Shown: positions 48,026 to 58,851 of the stretch, piece by piece
Layout: the number at the start of each line of letters is the position of its first letter
Position numbering within the stretch: the first letter of the stretch is position 1
Assembly (NCBI RefSeq): GCF_002234675.1
Contig: NC_019876.2
Span: 13,079,245 to 13,143,244 of the forward strand
Direction of reading: 5' to 3'
Length of the DNA stretch: 64,000 nucleotides
DNA from: Oryzias latipes
Taxonomy: Eukaryota > Chordata > Actinopteri > Beloniformes > Adrianichthyidae
Position numbers and translations under genes: made by a program
Notes under the pieces: model-generated
Told to the model about the DNA's origin: nothing
The model's database searches: none
The model's input: the letters and a program-made list of their open reading frames with translations, nothing else

Positions 48026-49984
48026 CCGCTCCCCCCCAACCAATCGTTGCTGTATCCTCGGCACAACAACGATTGGGCAACAAGTGGGCAGGACACTTCA
48101 CCCTCCCTGCCTCCAGTGTTGCTCCACTAGTGTGTGAATGTGTATGAATGTCTCTGTGATGGTCAGAGGGGCTGTAGGCGCGTCGTGCTCTGTCAGTCTG
48201 CCCCGGGCATCTGTGGCTACATCAGTAGTTACCATCACTAAGTATGAATAAGAAGGGAATGAATAATGGAGACATATTGTAAACACTTTGAGCGTCTGGA
48301 AAAGCCCAGATAAATCCAATCCATTATTATTATTAAACAAGTACAACTGGACAATTTCAAGCCTGGTGTCTCTGATGTGTTTGGATTGACTGATGATAAA
48401 AGCAACTAACAGTTACCAAACATATTTAGCTCAACCTTGACTAATCTTCTAACACTCATGATTATCTGAACTGAGGAGGACTTTAAAAATGTCACTTCAG
48501 CAGATCTTCTCATTGTGACGCCAACAGTGCAATACAGCGAGATCAGGAACCAAAACATCCCGTCCTTTATTCCAGTGCAGACGTCTTCCTGCTTCAGAAT
48601 GGCCTGATCTGTTGTCCTAAGAAAAACAACACAGTCCACACTTTAACACGCCAGTCAGCTGTGTGGAAGATTACACTTCACTGGGCTGGAAGTACTGCCC
48701 TGGTTAGTTTGTGGGGATGCTTTCTGATACTCCACAAATGTCCTCTTACAATATACACAAAATGTTCTCTACCACAAAAAGCTATTATGTATGCAATTTT
48801 CATTTGGACAAAGAAATTACATATTATATAGTATCATTTATAGTACTTTTTAATTTAGATTTTTTAAAGCAGAGCATACTGCTTTTGCTTTCACTGTTGC
48901 TTGTCATGTACATTTCAAAAACAGGCTAGAAAGTAGTAAAAAAGTCTCAAATTTAAATTAAAATGTCCTTAAAAAAGCAAAAATTTGTCAATGGGATGAA
49001 AAATGGTTTTAGCATAAATTCTTATTTTTAAGAAAAAAGTCTATTCAAGAAGATATGCTTCCTTGAACAAAGATTATTTTTCCTACTGACATTTTTTCTT
49101 AAACAGATTTTCTTTCCTGCAAGACAAAAAAAAACCATTTTATTATCTTTATTTTATTTTGCTTTCTTAAAATCTGTTTTTGCAGTGTATGGGCATTTTT
49201 GGTCCAAAATTTGCCTCTTTTAAAATGTTTTGACACTTAAGTAACCTTCTTGATTCGTCGACCTCTCACATGCCTTCAATTTAATGGTTAAAAAATAAAA
49301 GTTATTTCTTTATTAATACATAAGTTTTCATACATTTTTACTCATCACAAAAATGGCAGAGGTTTCAAACTTTTTGTGAAAAACAATTACAGAAAATAAA
49401 AACAATTACAGACAATAGAAAGACTATGTGCATCATGGTATTATAATAATAGCATTTGGATTTAACAGAAAAGTGTTCCAATTATTAATTGATGTGGTAT
49501 ATAGACACATCTGGACCTGATTCTTATTTTTTTATTTTCCTTAATTGCTTGAGATTGAAAAAATAGACCTGTCAGGATGAAAAAAACTTCACTTCTTTTT
49601 TATTGTATTTTGATCTTTTTCTGCGCCACAATGTCATGAAAAAGCAAAAGCTCAAACTGAGGCTTTTGACAGCAATATTATGTTAGATTTAAAAACATTA
49701 ATTTGCTTAATTAATTACAGGTCATTGATAATTAATTAATCACTCAAAAAAATTGCATGACAGCATTAATTATTGCATAAAGCCTTTATTTCGAAAATAC
49801 TTTCTAACAATGCTTTTATGAATGTGAAATTTGTCGTAAATTCATACCATTTTTTTAAATTACAGTTGTTATTTTTAAAATGGGAAATAACTTGTTGGAA
49901 TTCAATTTAAAAATCTGTGTTTAATTTGCTCTGGGAGGAAAAATAGGAAGAAAATAATCATAAACTGGCTTTATTTTGTTTACT

Positions 49985-50341
49985 TACGTGAATGGAGCAG
50001 AGAGGCGGGGCGTGTTCACTCTTTGACCAATAGTATAGCCATTGCGCCTTGATTGACGTATGCGTCCACCAATAAGTGATCGGTACAGCTGGACAAGCGC
50101 GACTGAGACACGTTTTTTTCCTCTCAACGTTTTGGACGAAAAAACGGTGAATTTATTCACTTTTTCTTTAGTGCCACGAAAATAACGGACTGACGGAACA
50201 CATTCCTGTTCTCCTAAACACAAAAACTCATTGATAGAGCGGCTTTCCGGTGACATTGGGACCGGGGAACAGCCGTTTGCCCACCGACAGCCAGCTGGTT
50301 TTCGGAGCCCTCCCTCCTCCTTTGGACTTGAAGTTCAGCGG
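49985..50341 (+). promoter_or_regulatory. Promoter-like block with an untranslated plus-strand exon
   Basis: Plus-strand order: a GC box (GAGGCGGGGCG, about 50000), two CCAAT boxes (about 50027 and 50068), then about 230 bp rich in CpG that contain no ATG and end in TTCAGCG followed by a strong donor, GTGAGT, at 50341. This is the pattern of a noncoding first exon. It could splice to the paip2b exon at 57291, giving a start at the in-frame ATG at 57302. In the opposite direction there is also a donor-like CAC/GTAAGT near 49985, so minus-strand transcription is possible. Confidence 0.5.
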
Positions 50342-51110
50342 TGAGTGTTTTATTTACTGGTTTTATTGGTTCTTAAAAAGAGGAAACTGACCTGGAGGGA
50401 ATACAAATAAGTTAAAAAAAATGATACATGTACAGAAATGTTAAGCTTTCCTGCACAGGCGCCCATTTCCCCCAAAATAATTCACTGAATCTAAAGCAAA
50501 AAAGCTGAAATATCAGCTTAGAAAGAATGAATTAATAATATAAAAACAAAGAGTCAAACCATTTTAACAGGTATGAGATTTATCAAGCTTTTTGTTATAT
50601 TATGACTTATTTTGAGTACAACCAGTTGCTTAAAATGTACAAAACTATATTAATTGGTGAGTCTTTAATTTTTTAACTTCCAAAACATTTGTGAGCCTAT
50701 ATGTTTTTATATATGTAAACTTGTGTTTTTGTTGGAGAGCTGTGCTTTGCATCATTATGTGTTTGTGTCTGCAAGAGTTTGTAATAAAAAAAAATAAAAT
50801 CAAAATAAACATTTATGAGCCTGGCATATGGTGCATTTAGGGACCCTTTCTCAGCCTCAATTTTTTTTAAGTCAGTTAAATAAGGTCTTGTAAAAAATAG
50901 GTTTGTTAATTTGAATCACAAATTGTTTTTCATCTTTTCATTTTTCTGTTTAGATGTTTATATCAAAATGGAAACATACTTAGAATAATCACTATTCTTT
51001 AAATGCATCACCCTAACAGTCCACTGTGTAATTCACCCCCCCCCCCTCCTATATGATGGTAAAAGTATCAAAATAACTACGTTCTCTTTAATAAAATCTT
51101 TGTTTTCTAT

Positions 51111-51615
51111 GAAAGACCCATTCAGATCTTTGTTTATAAAATCGTTCCCAGTGGTGTTTTTTAATTATGATGATGCCGTTTTTAGCTAAAATGAAAGAAT
51201 AATAAAAAACCAGTGTCATTTTCTAGAACATAGTTTCTGTAGAGTGGCAGGAGTTCATTTAAAATCTACCTTAAAATTGAACTGGTTTTCATTCGCCATC
51301 ATACCTTTCTTTAGACAATCTCCTACTGGCTAACAGCCCCTCACACCCCCAGCCTAACAAAACCGGTGCAACAAAAATTGCTACCAATATTGGAGCTATT
51401 CACCTGTACAGTTTAGAGCCAGATGTCAGCTCAGACGAGGAAACATACGTGGATCTATTTGTCTGCAAGTGCGTGCATCAGAATGGAGCGGAGCAGGGAG
51501 CTTGCAGCCTGCCGATTGTAGATTTTTCCTCAATAACCACAAGCTTTTCCAAAGTTTTTTGTCCGGTTCTGATTCACAACAATTAAATCTAAAGAAACAC
51601 TGAGAAGTGTTAATG
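51111..51615 (-). mobile_element. GACCCACTCC-family TIR element, inverted
   Basis: Plus-strand order from GAAAGACCCATTCAGATC. Around 51370-51450 the plus strand reads ATNIGAIHLYSLEPDVSS then DEE in an open frame, the same antisense frame as in other copies. The far end is eroded near 51600. Confidence 0.65.
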
Positions 51616-52369
51616 TTGAATTGGGCAAAATGAATTCAATCTTTCATTCTGGCCGTTTCTTTCCTGCACTAAACAGTCACGGTGCATGAAAATCTTTTAG
51701 GCTTTAGTTAGTAAAATCTGCCTTTCCATTTTTTTTTCAATTTGGTTACATCAGTCCAACTTAAATGAAAGATCACCACCTTTTAAAGGATTACAGAATC
51801 CTTGTTCAGATGGACCAAAATTCAGTCCTGCATCTTTGTGGAGTTAAACTCAGCATGTTGTGGAATTAGCTGAATGGCTGAAACTTTGCTAAAAAATAAG
51901 GCAGCAGGTGTGCACCGTCATTTACTTGTTTTCACTAAACTGATTTGAAGCCGATTTAAAAAAAAAATAAAAAATAATAATAATCTCTGCGGTTGTCCCC
52001 ATCTGAATAAGATGTTATCAAACCCTAATATTTCCAAAATTTCCAAAGATGCAAGTATATGTTTACCTGTTATGATGATGTGATTTATTTATTTTTTGTA
52101 TTGACGTTAATGTGGATTGATTTGTTCGTGTAACAACCACCACAAATGGTTATCTGACCTGGTTCCAGTTATGTTTCATTTTTGGAAGAGCTTCAAACAG
52201 GAAGTCAAAGTAGCTGGATTTCCATTGACTATGAAATGCGCAAATTTTCCTTTTGGAAACACGACAAAAAAAGTTTTTGTCCTTGGAGGAGCTGGTTTTT
52301 GAGGCATATCGAAATTGCCATATTTCACAAAAAGGCAATGGAAACACCCCCCCCCCCCCCCAAATTAAA

Positions 52370-52618
52370 TCAGTCATGTGACCAACAATGGATGTCAATG
52401 CGCTTCTTGGTAGGAACTGGTTGCCTTGAGCACTGCACAGCGGGCACCACAAGAGGTCCTACAGCGTCACATAGCTCATCAAAAGTTGAGTGTGGTGTGT
52501 GGAATTGTTGGATCCACAGCTCTTCTGTAAAATTACCAACCACAATTTCCCCAAATCGCTTGATCCGTACCTGCTCCCACGTGTAAGGAGTTTGCCGCTC
52601 CATGGCCTGAATAGGACG
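52370..52618 (-). pseudogene. PIF/Harbinger (HARBI1-like) nuclease fragment
   Basis: The minus-strand frame MERQTPYTWEQ..FTEELWIQQFHTPHSTFDELC..PLV..RQPVPTKKRID resembles the N-terminal part of HARBI1/ALP1-like DDE nucleases (W..F.M...TF..LC..L.P....PV....RV). It stops at TGA after about 78 residues, before any of the catalytic DDE residues, and a C15 run follows. It is a truncated relic, not a working transposase. Confidence 0.55.
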
Positions 52619-53279
52619 CCAACATCTCCTTTAAAACATGACGCTAGTGCTGTGGCCGAAATTTGAATGCATCTGCTGTAAATCAAAATAAAATTCACAT
52701 CTGTGTTTCTTGATTAATAATGATTTGAGCTGAATCATCATTCATTTGTAGCTAAGATATTAAACTTATTAGTTTGTAACGTTAATATCAAGGATTTTAG
52801 CTAAAAAACAAACAAACAAACAGTTATTTTACACCGGTAGTAGTCTTTGGAATAAATACTGTTTAAAAAAACACGATGTATGGACTATCATCTAAAAATT
52901 CAGATCTCATCGCAACTTGAAACTTTAAATCTTAGGTTTTAGAATGGACATAATGAGATGAGTGTCTATGATTTAGTGAGTTTCTGCTCTGAGTGCTTCT
53001 GAACAAACTCTTTCAGTGTGGAAATCATTACTAGATGTGAAAAACTAACCTCAGGGGAGGAGGAAAAACAGAAAATATTGTTCATTCTGAATGAGCTTCA
53101 CAGTTGTTTCCATCTGTAATTCCGTAAAATTGGATGTTCAATCTTAAAATTAGCTTAGTTCGTAAATTAGCATTTAAACAACGTTTCCTGGAAATTAAAC
53201 AATTTATTCTAACATTAAAAATTGCACGATTGTTTTTTTATATATATCAAAATAATTTGTTTTAGCTTCTATGACCCTA

Positions 53280-53521
53280 ATGTTTTTGTACACGTCGCCA
53301 CACCGCTATATATTTCGTGAACGCCCCCCAGACCACGTGACTGGCCCAGCTCCGTAAGGGTAGCACGTAAGCTAACGGGACTTAGCCAACCCGAGCTCCG
53401 CTGACTCTCGCAGCACAGGAGAAAAAAAACAACAACCCTCCACTGGAGAAACGACGATAACGCACTCTCCGTTGTGCACTTACACTTATAAAACACTTTT
53501 GAAGTAAATAGCACCAGCACC
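53280..53521 (+). promoter_or_regulatory. paip2b promoter and 5' untranslated region
   Basis: CpG-containing block with a perfect CACGTG E-box at 53334-53339 and further CACGT cores (GCACGTAAGC). It ends at the start codon at 53522. An ACTTATAAAACAC sequence at about 53485 is too close to the ATG to be sure of a TATA role. Confidence 0.5.
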
Positions 53522-56500
53522 ATGCCAGGTAAATGGACCCAGTTTGGGGCATGTCGCGTTTTGCTTCGGCGGCGGTTTTAATCCGCGAGCTTGTTTTGTT
53601 GACCTGCTTCACGGATGCTGCCACGCTTCTTTAGCTGCTAGCTAACTGAATTAGCACAGCCCACTTTGTTTGGCCTCGGAACACTTCAACCGCGACCAAA
53701 TTTGAACTCGAATTGTGTTGACATGTAGTTACTGTTGACTGCAGCGTATTTATTGTCCAAAAAAGTAGCGGTTATTGTGGTTTTTGCGTGGAGAAAACGT
53801 CATTTTGTTCCCTCCCGAGTGTTACCCTTTGTTGTTGCGGTGAATGCTAACACCTTAGGCCCCTTTCATTGACAGCGCAGTATCGTGTGTCTGCTGCGGC
53901 CGTTCTTTAGCCACTTAGCTTCAGCTAAGGCTATCCAGGTGGGCCTGCACACCTGACTTTAGCTCGTTAGCACACTAAGCCACGATGACGAGAGGCTTCG
54001 AAGCTTTACGGTTGCGTCGCATAATCTTTAGGGAGTCTTTTTGTGGTAGTTTAAGAGTTTCCGTCATTTTATTAACATTCTGCTTTTACTAGCTTTGTGT
54101 TGTTGGATTTAGATATGTGATTACCTTTTTTCCTCTTCTTTCTAGAAAAAAAATCTTTCTCACGTGCTGATATGTGTACATAATTTTAGTTTTTATTTGA
54201 ATAAATTCATTGGCTAATCAATTTCAGCAGCAAAACAAACCACGTCGTGAGTTTAGTGGCGTGGATCTTGACTTGGCTGGTATTTTGTTCTGGTCTTCAG
54301 TTCAGGTTTGACAATGTTCTCTGACAAATTTACTTAAAGATTCAAAGATAGCAATTGTAACTTTTAAGTTTTTAAGGACCCACTCTAATGAAAATTGTGT
54401 TTTTTATAACATGTTCTTGTTGATGGACATTGGGTTTCTGAATTTCTTTATTCACATTGTAGCAAATCAGAGGCAGAAAAGAAATGCTATTTGAAACTGA
54501 TTGTAGGTGTGATGAAGAAGCTACTACGGCAAGCCGCGAGCTCCCTGCTCCTCTCTATTCTGATGCATCCACTTGTAGATGCTTACATTCATGTACGTCT
54601 TTGTTTTCCTCGTCCGAGGGTTCATCTGGCTAAAAACTGTACAGCTCTGATATTGCATATCATTATTTGATTCTATTTTTTCTTTAGTTATTTTTGCACC
54701 GCTAATGTTATTTTGGGATTGTGAGGGTCTGTAAGCGAGCAGGAACGATGGTAAACAAAGAAATTATGGGGCCACAACTTGGTGGTTAAAGGTTTTTGTC
54801 TGTCTTACTTTGGCTAAAAATGGCATGACTATAATTATAAGACCTTTGAGAACGCTTTAAACAGATTTAAGCTGCTTTGAATCCACTCGAGTCCCTATTT
54901 CCTCTGCATAAACTGTTGCTCCGGATCATTTACAGACTATTGGAGCCTGCAGACGTAAACAGACACACCTCTTCTTGGTTTACAAACCTAGTTGGATTAC
55001 TTATGTGAATTCAGTCTTTACTGAAGTGCAAGTGGTGCAACGGCCTAATGAGCTCTTTTTTTTCCCCTCCCCTCCACTGCGTTACTTAACTTTTTTTTTT
55101 CTCTGAGGTTGGAAATGCAAGTCAGTGCCTGAAAGTCTAATATTGCATACGTGTTGTATGCTGTTGCATCAGGCTGACCATGAATCTTTGCCCCCCCCCC
55201 CCCTGTTTTCTTTGTCAAACTCTCCATTCTGAAGTTAGATTTGAGTCATGGTGGATTTAAGAGGTTAACTTATGAAATAAGGTCACAACTGAGTGTTTCT
55301 GTCCCGGTAGCCGCAGATGTGTTTTCATTCATGTCGTGTGTATATTTAATATTTTTAACTCCTAGAATTTTTCCAGTTTAATCTTGAGAAGGACGACCTG
55401 AACATTTTATGCATTGAAGCTGAAAAATCTGAGACAACAGTGAGTACAGAACGGCTTCAGACTGATTTTTCTAGGATGTGATGTGATTACATATATACCC
55501 TGAATATTTTCTGCAGTATTTAAATGCTTCTAGATGCAGATATTTGGATTTGTAATTGATTTATTTCAAGCAATCAATACAAAAGTTGATCAAAGAAATA
55601 TGTACATAGATTTATCAAACTTTGGATGATCAATCACAATTTGAATGAACCATAAATAGACATAGTTGCATACAAACAATACAAGATGCGCTAAATCCAT
55701 TATTTGAGAAGTCTGTCAAAGAGTTTTATTTGCTTTAAATGGAGTGGAAGGAATCAAATTTATGGTATCCCATCCTTATTTTGGTTTATTGTTTTTTTAA
55801 ACTTATTTTTATTTACATAGTTAACATAATCAGGTTTGTTTCTTCTATTAGCTATTTATACCTCACCAGTCCAAGTTCAGATTGGTCATTTAATCCACAA
55901 GTAGAATTAAAATCAACTAAAGAACAAATGGGACTTGGAAAAACCTTGTTAATGTTGAGTTTATACCACTTTTTTTAAGAGATAAGATCAGACTTTATTT
56001 ATCCCACGATGGGGAAGTTCTTTAATAAAATGCTGGTTGTCGAGTTTTTAAGTGGGTTCAAATGTAATGCAAACACCCTGAAGGATTTACGTATTTTTAG
56101 GAATTAAACACTCTTCTACTAAAGAAAGATAAAAGCAACTATTTGGGAAAAGAGGAACCAAAAGTTTGTAGTTGTTGAATTTCATTTCCTTAAAATTTCA
56201 CACATTGAATAGTGTTTACTTTCTTCTTTGTTTATTGCGGCAAAAACATTGTAGCCTGAAAATATTCTGCTTTTGGTTGTTTTGGGGCTTGTATTCAATC
56301 AGAAGATTCATAAATCAGAACATCCTTGCATATACCTGAAGGTGGAATGAAGAATTATACCAGGGCAGTCATGTATTTGACAAGAACTTGGGGAGAGGCT
56401 ACCACATCTGTACTAGTTTGAAGTCCCTTTAGCTAAAAGTTTCTCCTGATTATTATTTCCCCTTTAACACTGGAGAATTCACCGCTCGCCCTTAGATAAC

Positions 56501-58851
56501 ACGCGCTCTTTAACGTGCAGTAACTCGCTGACCGTTTATGCGATCAACGTGACTCAGTTGATTTCTGACAGGGAGAAAACTAAAGTGTAGCATAATAGTG
56601 TAAGACTGCGTTTCTCCGCTTCAGAATTAATTGGAATTGCGTTATTTGCGTAAACATCGAAAAAGCTACTGGAGTCGAAAAGATGTCAACATTGGGTTAA
56701 AGGAAGGAAGTCATTTATTGTTTGCATTGACTTGATAGTCCTGGATTTGCCTGTCGGTGCTGCTTTGTGTGCCGCGTTTTTCCCGTGAACCTCTGGTTAG
56801 TGATGTTCTGCTAAGTGGTGGCGCTAGTGTCAGGTCAAAATAGGCTAGTTTGACTGTTCATTGACATCAAATACTTGTTTGCAGGATAGTTTAAGGGAAA
56901 CGCTGGGAGACTATATGATGCGCCTGCAGGTATTCGAATGTTTCATGCATTTAACCTGCATTGTTCTGGACCTTCATGTGAGACATGTTTACTTTCTCGT
57001 CACTTGTTTTTTGTCCGTTTCTGAGAATTTTCCGCACCAGTTTACTTGGAGTATAAAAGTGGTCAGACCAGTCCAAAACCCAGTGACTAAAGAACCAAAA
57101 ATTCAGTGGAAAACTTTGAGAACATCCACTCCACCTTAAAACATTTCAAAACAGCTCAATGGAAACCGTTTAGAGAAGAGGCGGCAGACTTTTGGCACAT
57201 GTTTTTGTAACTTAAACCATCATTTTGTGCATTGTTGTATCAGCTAAACCCCATCTTTTCTTTTTTTGGTGTACCTGCTTTGTCTTTCAGAACCAGCTGA
57301 GATGAGTGGTCCTGAGTTGGCCAAAACACCAGGAGGCGGCGCACCGGGGAAGGAAGGAAAGGAGCCGGTGGCCAATGGGCACCCAGGGGAGGGCACCGAC
57401 GTCAACCCCTTTGCCGAGTACATGTGGATGGAGAACGAGGAGGAGTATAACAGACAGGTGGGCTCTCATGCTGACTGTGTTTACAGTGCTGCCACCATTT
57501 TTTCCTCTGCTTCTGTTGACAGATTATCATCATTTGGTCTCCTTACGTCATTTCTACGGTGGCCCTGAAGTTCCAATCACTCAACAGAAAAGCGTACTAA
57601 AGATCCCAACGACTATTGAAAAAAGCAAAAACATTTAAACATTTCTTTAAATCAAAACAACATTTTAGGAACCAGAACACAATTCCAAAAAATGAAACGG
57701 GTTTTGGAAAACAAAAGTAATTTCCAGAAATCAAAATGGAAAAACATCGCTGATTGGATGAGGGCATTTATTCATCATTTCGACTGAAAGTTATTTGTCA
57801 CAAAGCGATACTGGATGTGCTCCCTAATAATCATAAAACTTGTATTGGTATGCAAACATTTAAGACCCACTCCATTAAAAATCATCTTCCAACCAGCGAT
57901 GTCCCATTCCTGCCTCCTTCAGGTTCTTATTGTTTCATTTGTGAACATTTCGTTGTGATTTTGTTTTCCAAAATGTTTCTTTTTTATGTTTTTTAATTAT
58001 GTTTTGGTTTCTGGAATTCTGTTGTGATTTCTCAATTAAAAAAAATAGTGTTGCTTTTATAACTGTTGTGATTAACATGTTTTTGTGTTGAGTGATTTGT
58101 TAGTTTGATTTGGACTTCAGGACAGCCCTAAAGGATGATTCAATGAAGTTCATTGTGTCTATAAGTTCTATTAAGCACTTAAATTATTATTATTATTTTA
58201 TTTTTTTTCCCTGTGTCTGATAAAAAATAATTTAAGTGCTTAAGCCGTAAAGGATGATTTTATCTTATCCATCTTATCTATTCTCTTAATCTATTTTCTC
58301 ATCTATCCTATCTATTGTCTTACACTCATCTATTTTTTTTTTTCATACATTTCTGCTTTTAGGACGTTATAGTTATTTCCTGGTTTCCTGTAAAAATCCA
58401 TTCTGACGCCAGAACTTTGTGTACCAAATGTAGGAGATGTTGAAACGTCTGCATTGAACTTTAGCTACCGTATGTAAATGAAGAAGTCATTTGCTGTGCC
58501 TTCTCCTTCCTGCATCAGGTGGAGGAGGAGCTGCTGGAGCAGGAGTTCTTGGAGCGCTGCTTCCAGGAAATGCTGGAAGAGGAGGACCAGGACTGGTTCA
58601 TTCCTTCACGCGACCTCAACAACCAGGGGGTGGGCCAGCTGCAGCAGCAGCTCAACGGTCTGTCGGTCAGCGACCACCACAGCAACCTAGAGGAGGTGGC
58701 GGTGAGTTGAACGCACCCGACACGCCTCCGATGCATCCATCTTTGTCCTCCTCGTCAAAACCAACTGAAGATTTTTTTTTTTCTGTCTTTACAGAGGAAG
58801 AGCATCTTGAATCCCGAGGCAAAGGAGTTTGTTCCGGGGAAGAAATACTAG
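53522..58851 (+). CDS. paip2b: Poly(A)-binding-protein-interacting protein 2B, complete, 4 coding exons
   Basis: Exons: 53522-53528, 57291-57457, 58519-58701, 58795-58851; 414 nt with stop, 137 residues. The first coding exon is just ATGCCAG, joined to AACCAGCTGAGATG, so the protein starts [14 protein letters not shown]. An alternative start at 57302 would give 131 residues. Known family motifs are present: the acidic PABP-binding PAM1 region ([18 protein letters not shown] through [11 protein letters not shown]) and a C-terminal PAM2 motif, [15 protein letters not shown]. The KKY end and the [14 protein letters not shown] stretch favour PAIP2B over PAIP2, which ends in extra residues. The family binds cytoplasmic PABP, displaces it from poly(A) and eIF4G, and represses translation. 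The 3' UTR runs to about 60500 with AATAAA at 60476-60481. Intron 2 contains a TIR element. Confidence 0.95.
54371..54873 (+). mobile_element. GACCCACTCC-family TIR element in paip2b intron 1
   Basis: Left end TTTAAGGACCCACTCTAATG; right end eroded (CGCTTTAAACAGATTTAA). It carries GATGCATCCACTTGTAGATG and CTCGTCCGAGGGTTCATC. Confidence 0.65.
57553..58130. mobile_element. TIR element with TCTACGGTGGCCCTGAAGTT termini, copy B
   Basis: Left TCTACGGTGGCCCTGAAGTT and right TTTGGACTTCAGGACAGCCC match the ends of copy A at 5348-5805. Internal units such as TTCCAGAAATCAAAATGG also match. It sits in paip2b intron 2 and starts 95 bp after the exon 57291-57457. The right end is more diverged. Confidence 0.7.

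Larger units (their letters stand above)
38451..49980 (-). other. hspa12b 5' region: intron 1 and upstream DNA, repeat-rich
   Basis: The exon carrying the hspa12b start codon has an acceptor-like CTTCTGCAG at 38452-38460, so a further untranslated exon lies upstream. I find no coding exon up to 50 kb. Contents that can be named are two family TIR copies (39038-39606, 45286-45896), a (CA)n run at 40975-40993, a candidate first exon at about 41071-41135, a hairpin at 43553-43642, a dispersed-repeat fragment at 47285-47545 and another at 47835-48025. 48400-49980 is A/T-rich with nothing recognisable. Confidence 0.5.
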
